Shown piece after piece: positions 4,752 to 6,422 of a DNA stretch of 6,422 nucleotides. Each line of letters starts with the position of its first letter. Within the stretch, counting starts at the first letter, position 1. The DNA is taken from positions 1-6,422 of the forward strand of contig DVHV01000199.1 in NCBI GenBank assembly GCA_018711775.1, written 5' to 3'. This DNA comes from Candidatus Onthocola stercoravium. Lineage in GTDB: Bacteria > Bacillota_I > Bacilli_A > RF39 > UBA660. Below the pieces are notes generated by a model, which worked only from the letters and a program-made list of their open reading frames with translations, was not told the origin of the DNA and searched no databases. A program made the translations under genes and the position numbers.

Positions 4752-6326
4752 CTATTGAATTTGTTCATACATATCAAACATTGGTCCAATAACAGCAATT
4801 ATGATTAAACCAACAATTACCGCTAGCATAGAAATCATAATTGGTTCAATAAATGATTTTAAATTATTAATAATATTTTTATGTAATAATTGATAATATT
4901 CACTTACCTTTTGCATCATATTAGCAAGTTCACCGGTTGATTCTCCAGTAACTATCATATAATATGCAACATCTGGAACGGCCCAATGATCTTTAAATGC
5001 TTCAGATATTTTTTCTCCTTTAACAATATTATTAATAGTTTTGTATAAAATTGCTCTATATACTTCATTATTAGTTATTCTACTTAAAATATCCATACTA
5101 TCAGTTATAAAAACATTATTTCTTAAAAGAGAAGCAAATGTTTTTGAAAATATAGTCATTTCATTATAAATTATAACATCTTTAACGATTGGAATATGCA
5201 TTAAAAATATTTGAAAAGAAGTTTTGAAAGCTTTAACAGTTTTATATAAAATAACAAGAGTTACAATAGATACTGCTACTACCCCAATAATAATCATATA
5301 ATCTTCTTTCAAAAAATTACTTACATCTATAACAATTTTTGTTACACCAGTTATTTCTGCGTCACTTGATGCATATATTTCTGTGAATTGAGGAACAACA
5401 TAAACTAGGATAAATACAATAACTGCTAAAGCAAAAACCATAATAATTGTTGGATATGTCATTGCACTTACCATTTGCTTTCTGGTTTCATCTAATTCTG
5501 TATAGTAATTTGCCATATCATCAAGAGTTTCTACTAATGTCCCACTAGCTTCAGCAGCTTTAATCATATTTATAAGTAGAGCTGGAAACATAGTTCCTTG
5601 TTTTTCTAAAGCACTCGAAAAAGATTCACCTAAAGTTAGTTCATAGGAAATTGCTTTAAATGCTGTTACCCTAGCTTTATTACCTTTCATTTGAGCAGTC
5701 AAAATTTTAATTGCTTCATTTAATGTTAAACCTGCTTTAATATAAGTAGACAATTGAGTAAGCCAAAAAATAAGATCTTTTGTTGACATCTTTTTGCCAA
5801 AAAAAGTACTAGAATCTTTATGTACAAAATCAATAAAAGGTGAAGTTTTAATACTATAAACTACATAACCTTCATTAAGTAAATATGAGTTAATGTCCAA
5901 TTTACTTAATCCGTTCATTGTTCCAGAAATAATACGACCATTAGTATCTTTCGCTTTATATAAATAAACATGTGGAGTTTTACTTCTAGTAGCCCCAGCA
6001 TTTTGTAAATCTACTAATAACTCTTGTCGTTCTCTTTCTAAATTTGCTAGTGTCTTAGCGCTATATTTATAAACTTTCTCCTTTTTGGGTTTCTTACGAG
6101 TTTTTTCATAAATTTTTTCTTCTTCTGCCATAAATTGTTGCTTAGTATGACGGTATGTTTTATCTACTTGATAACTAACCCCGTTATAAATATTAACCCA
6201 AAAATCAAAAAACACTGCTTTAATACCAACCCCGGTATACACAATTATATTATATAAAATAACAAATGGGCTCTTTAAAATTTCTATAACACTATTAGAT
6301 TTATTTGGAGTTAAAGTTTCTTGCAT
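4752..6326 (-). CDS. pilC: Type IV pilus/competence platform protein PilC (GspF/ComGB family) with a long N-terminal extension
   Basis: A 524-residue inner-membrane protein on which the assembly ATPase acts to extrude pilin. The usual family start (YLYKAKDTNGRIISGTM) appears only at residues 121-137. Two T2SSF repeats follow, about 183-315 and 386-515, each with the classic acidic signature: KAAEASGTLVETL (256-268) and VTGESTGELANMM (459-471). Membrane helices lie near 290-312, 343-362 and 493-516; SFIEPIM (491-497) and IGPMFDMYEQIQ are typical C-terminal elements. Residues 1-118 are extra: a hydrophobic stretch (about 18-48), then a highly charged Lys/Glu-rich probable coiled coil (66-112). 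Most family members are about 340-410 residues. The ATG at 6326 has GGAAGG (6335-6340) at 8-base spacing and a promoter, so the extension looks real. First visible gene of the pilC-pilD operon; no ATPase gene lies directly before it. Confidence 0.95.
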   Translation of the reverse strand: MQETLTPNKSNSVIEILKSPFVILYNIIVYTGVGIKAVFFDFWVNIYNGVSYQVDKTYRHTKQQFMAEEEKIYEKTRKKPKKEKVYKYSAKTLANLERERQELLVDLQNAGATRSKTPHVYLYKAKDTNGRIISGTMNGLSKLDINSYLLNEGYVVYSIKTSPFIDFVHKDSSTFFGKKMSTKDLIFWLTQLSTYIKAGLTLNEAIKILTAQMKGNKARVTAFKAISYELTLGESFSSALEKQGTMFPALLINMIKAAEASGTLVETLDDMANYYTELDETRKQMVSAMTYPTIIMVFALAVIVFILVYVVPQFTEIYASSDAEITGVTKIVIDVSNFLKEDYMIIIGVVAVSIVTLVILYKTVKAFKTSFQIFLMHIPIVKDVIIYNEMTIFSKTFASLLRNNVFITDSMDILSRITNNEVYRAILYKTINNIVKGEKISEAFKDHWAVPDVAYYMIVTGESTGELANMMQKVSEYYQLLHKNIINNLKSFIEPIMISMLAVIVGLIIIAVIGPMFDMYEQIQ

Positions 6327-6353
6327 TTTTGCTACCTTCCTTTACTATAAATT

Positions 6354-6382
6354 AGTATACCAAAAATCAGAAAATAATACAA
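6354..6382 (-). promoter_or_regulatory. Promoter of the pilC-pilD operon
   Basis: On the minus strand TATACT (6354-6359) is preceded by TGG, an extended TGn -10 element. A weak -35 (TTGTAT, 6377-6382) lies 17 bases upstream. Transcription would start near 6347, about 21 bases before the pilC ATG. Its presence suggests pilC can be transcribed independently of whatever lies to the right. The remaining 40 bases to the window edge show no gene. Confidence 0.5.
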
Positions 6383-6422
6383 TTGCTAAGAATCAAGAAA
6401 AATATAAAATTTGTCATTTTTC

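Noticed and set aside
1991..6418. Shared 9-mer AATGACAAA (minus strand) in the spacers at 1991-1999 and 6410-6418, with AATGACA also at 251-257
   Set aside because: Short AT-rich words recur by chance in such a sequence; only the copy at 251-257 has a sensible role, as a -35 box.
1..6422. CRISPR array, tRNA, insertion sequence or toxin-antitoxin system
   Set aside because: No regularly spaced repeats, cloverleaf, transposase or typical toxin/antitoxin pair was seen; the XRE gene's partner is a membrane protein of 273 residues, not a small toxin.

Overview
The window is very AT-rich and has short intergenic gaps, Shine-Dalgarno-type start sites and mainly TAA stops. Tryptophan is encoded by TGG wherever I checked, so nothing suggests the mycoplasma genetic code. 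The gene content is an MnmA with a Bacilli-like insertion, a SpoIIM-family protein and Gram-positive-style type IV pilus/competence parts. This points to a low-GC Firmicute, perhaps an uncultured gut Bacilli or Erysipelotrichia/RF39-like lineage. The taxonomic placement is inference only.

Layout, left to right. Positions 1-197 hold the 5' end of a lysine-rich protein gene (minus strand) that runs off the left edge and has its own promoter. Positions 284-1887 are a two-gene minus-strand operon: an XRE-type DNA-binding protein, then a single-pass membrane protein with eight cysteines in its outer domain. The operon has a recognisable promoter (1921-1949) and ends in an intrinsic terminator (258-282). 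Between it and the next gene is a 182-base spacer carrying two overlapping inverted repeats (1964-2006). Positions 2070-3176 encode the tRNA 2-thiouridylase MnmA, and 3240-3815 encode a SpoIIM-family membrane protein. Diverging from spoIIM is a 30-codon plus-strand gene (3896-3988) for a tiny membrane protein. Its stop codon overlaps tail-to-tail with that of a prepilin peptidase gene. Positions 3985-6326 hold pilC and pilD in one minus-strand operon, with a promoter at 6354-6382.

How the genes work together. PilC (inner-membrane platform) and PilD (prepilin leader peptidase) are two conserved parts of a type IV pilus or competence pseudopilus. The ATPase and the pilins are not in the window, although the left-hand genes were not excluded from a related role. 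MnmA is a housekeeping tRNA-modification enzyme. The XRE protein and its Cys-rich membrane partner look like a cytoplasmic regulator/surface protein pair of unknown function.

No CRISPR array, IS element, tRNA/rRNA or phage gene was seen. The most interesting items are the long N-terminal extension of PilC, the XRE/Cys-rich operon with its palindromic upstream region, the overlapping 30-aa membrane gene, and the degenerate signature in the SpoIIM homologue.
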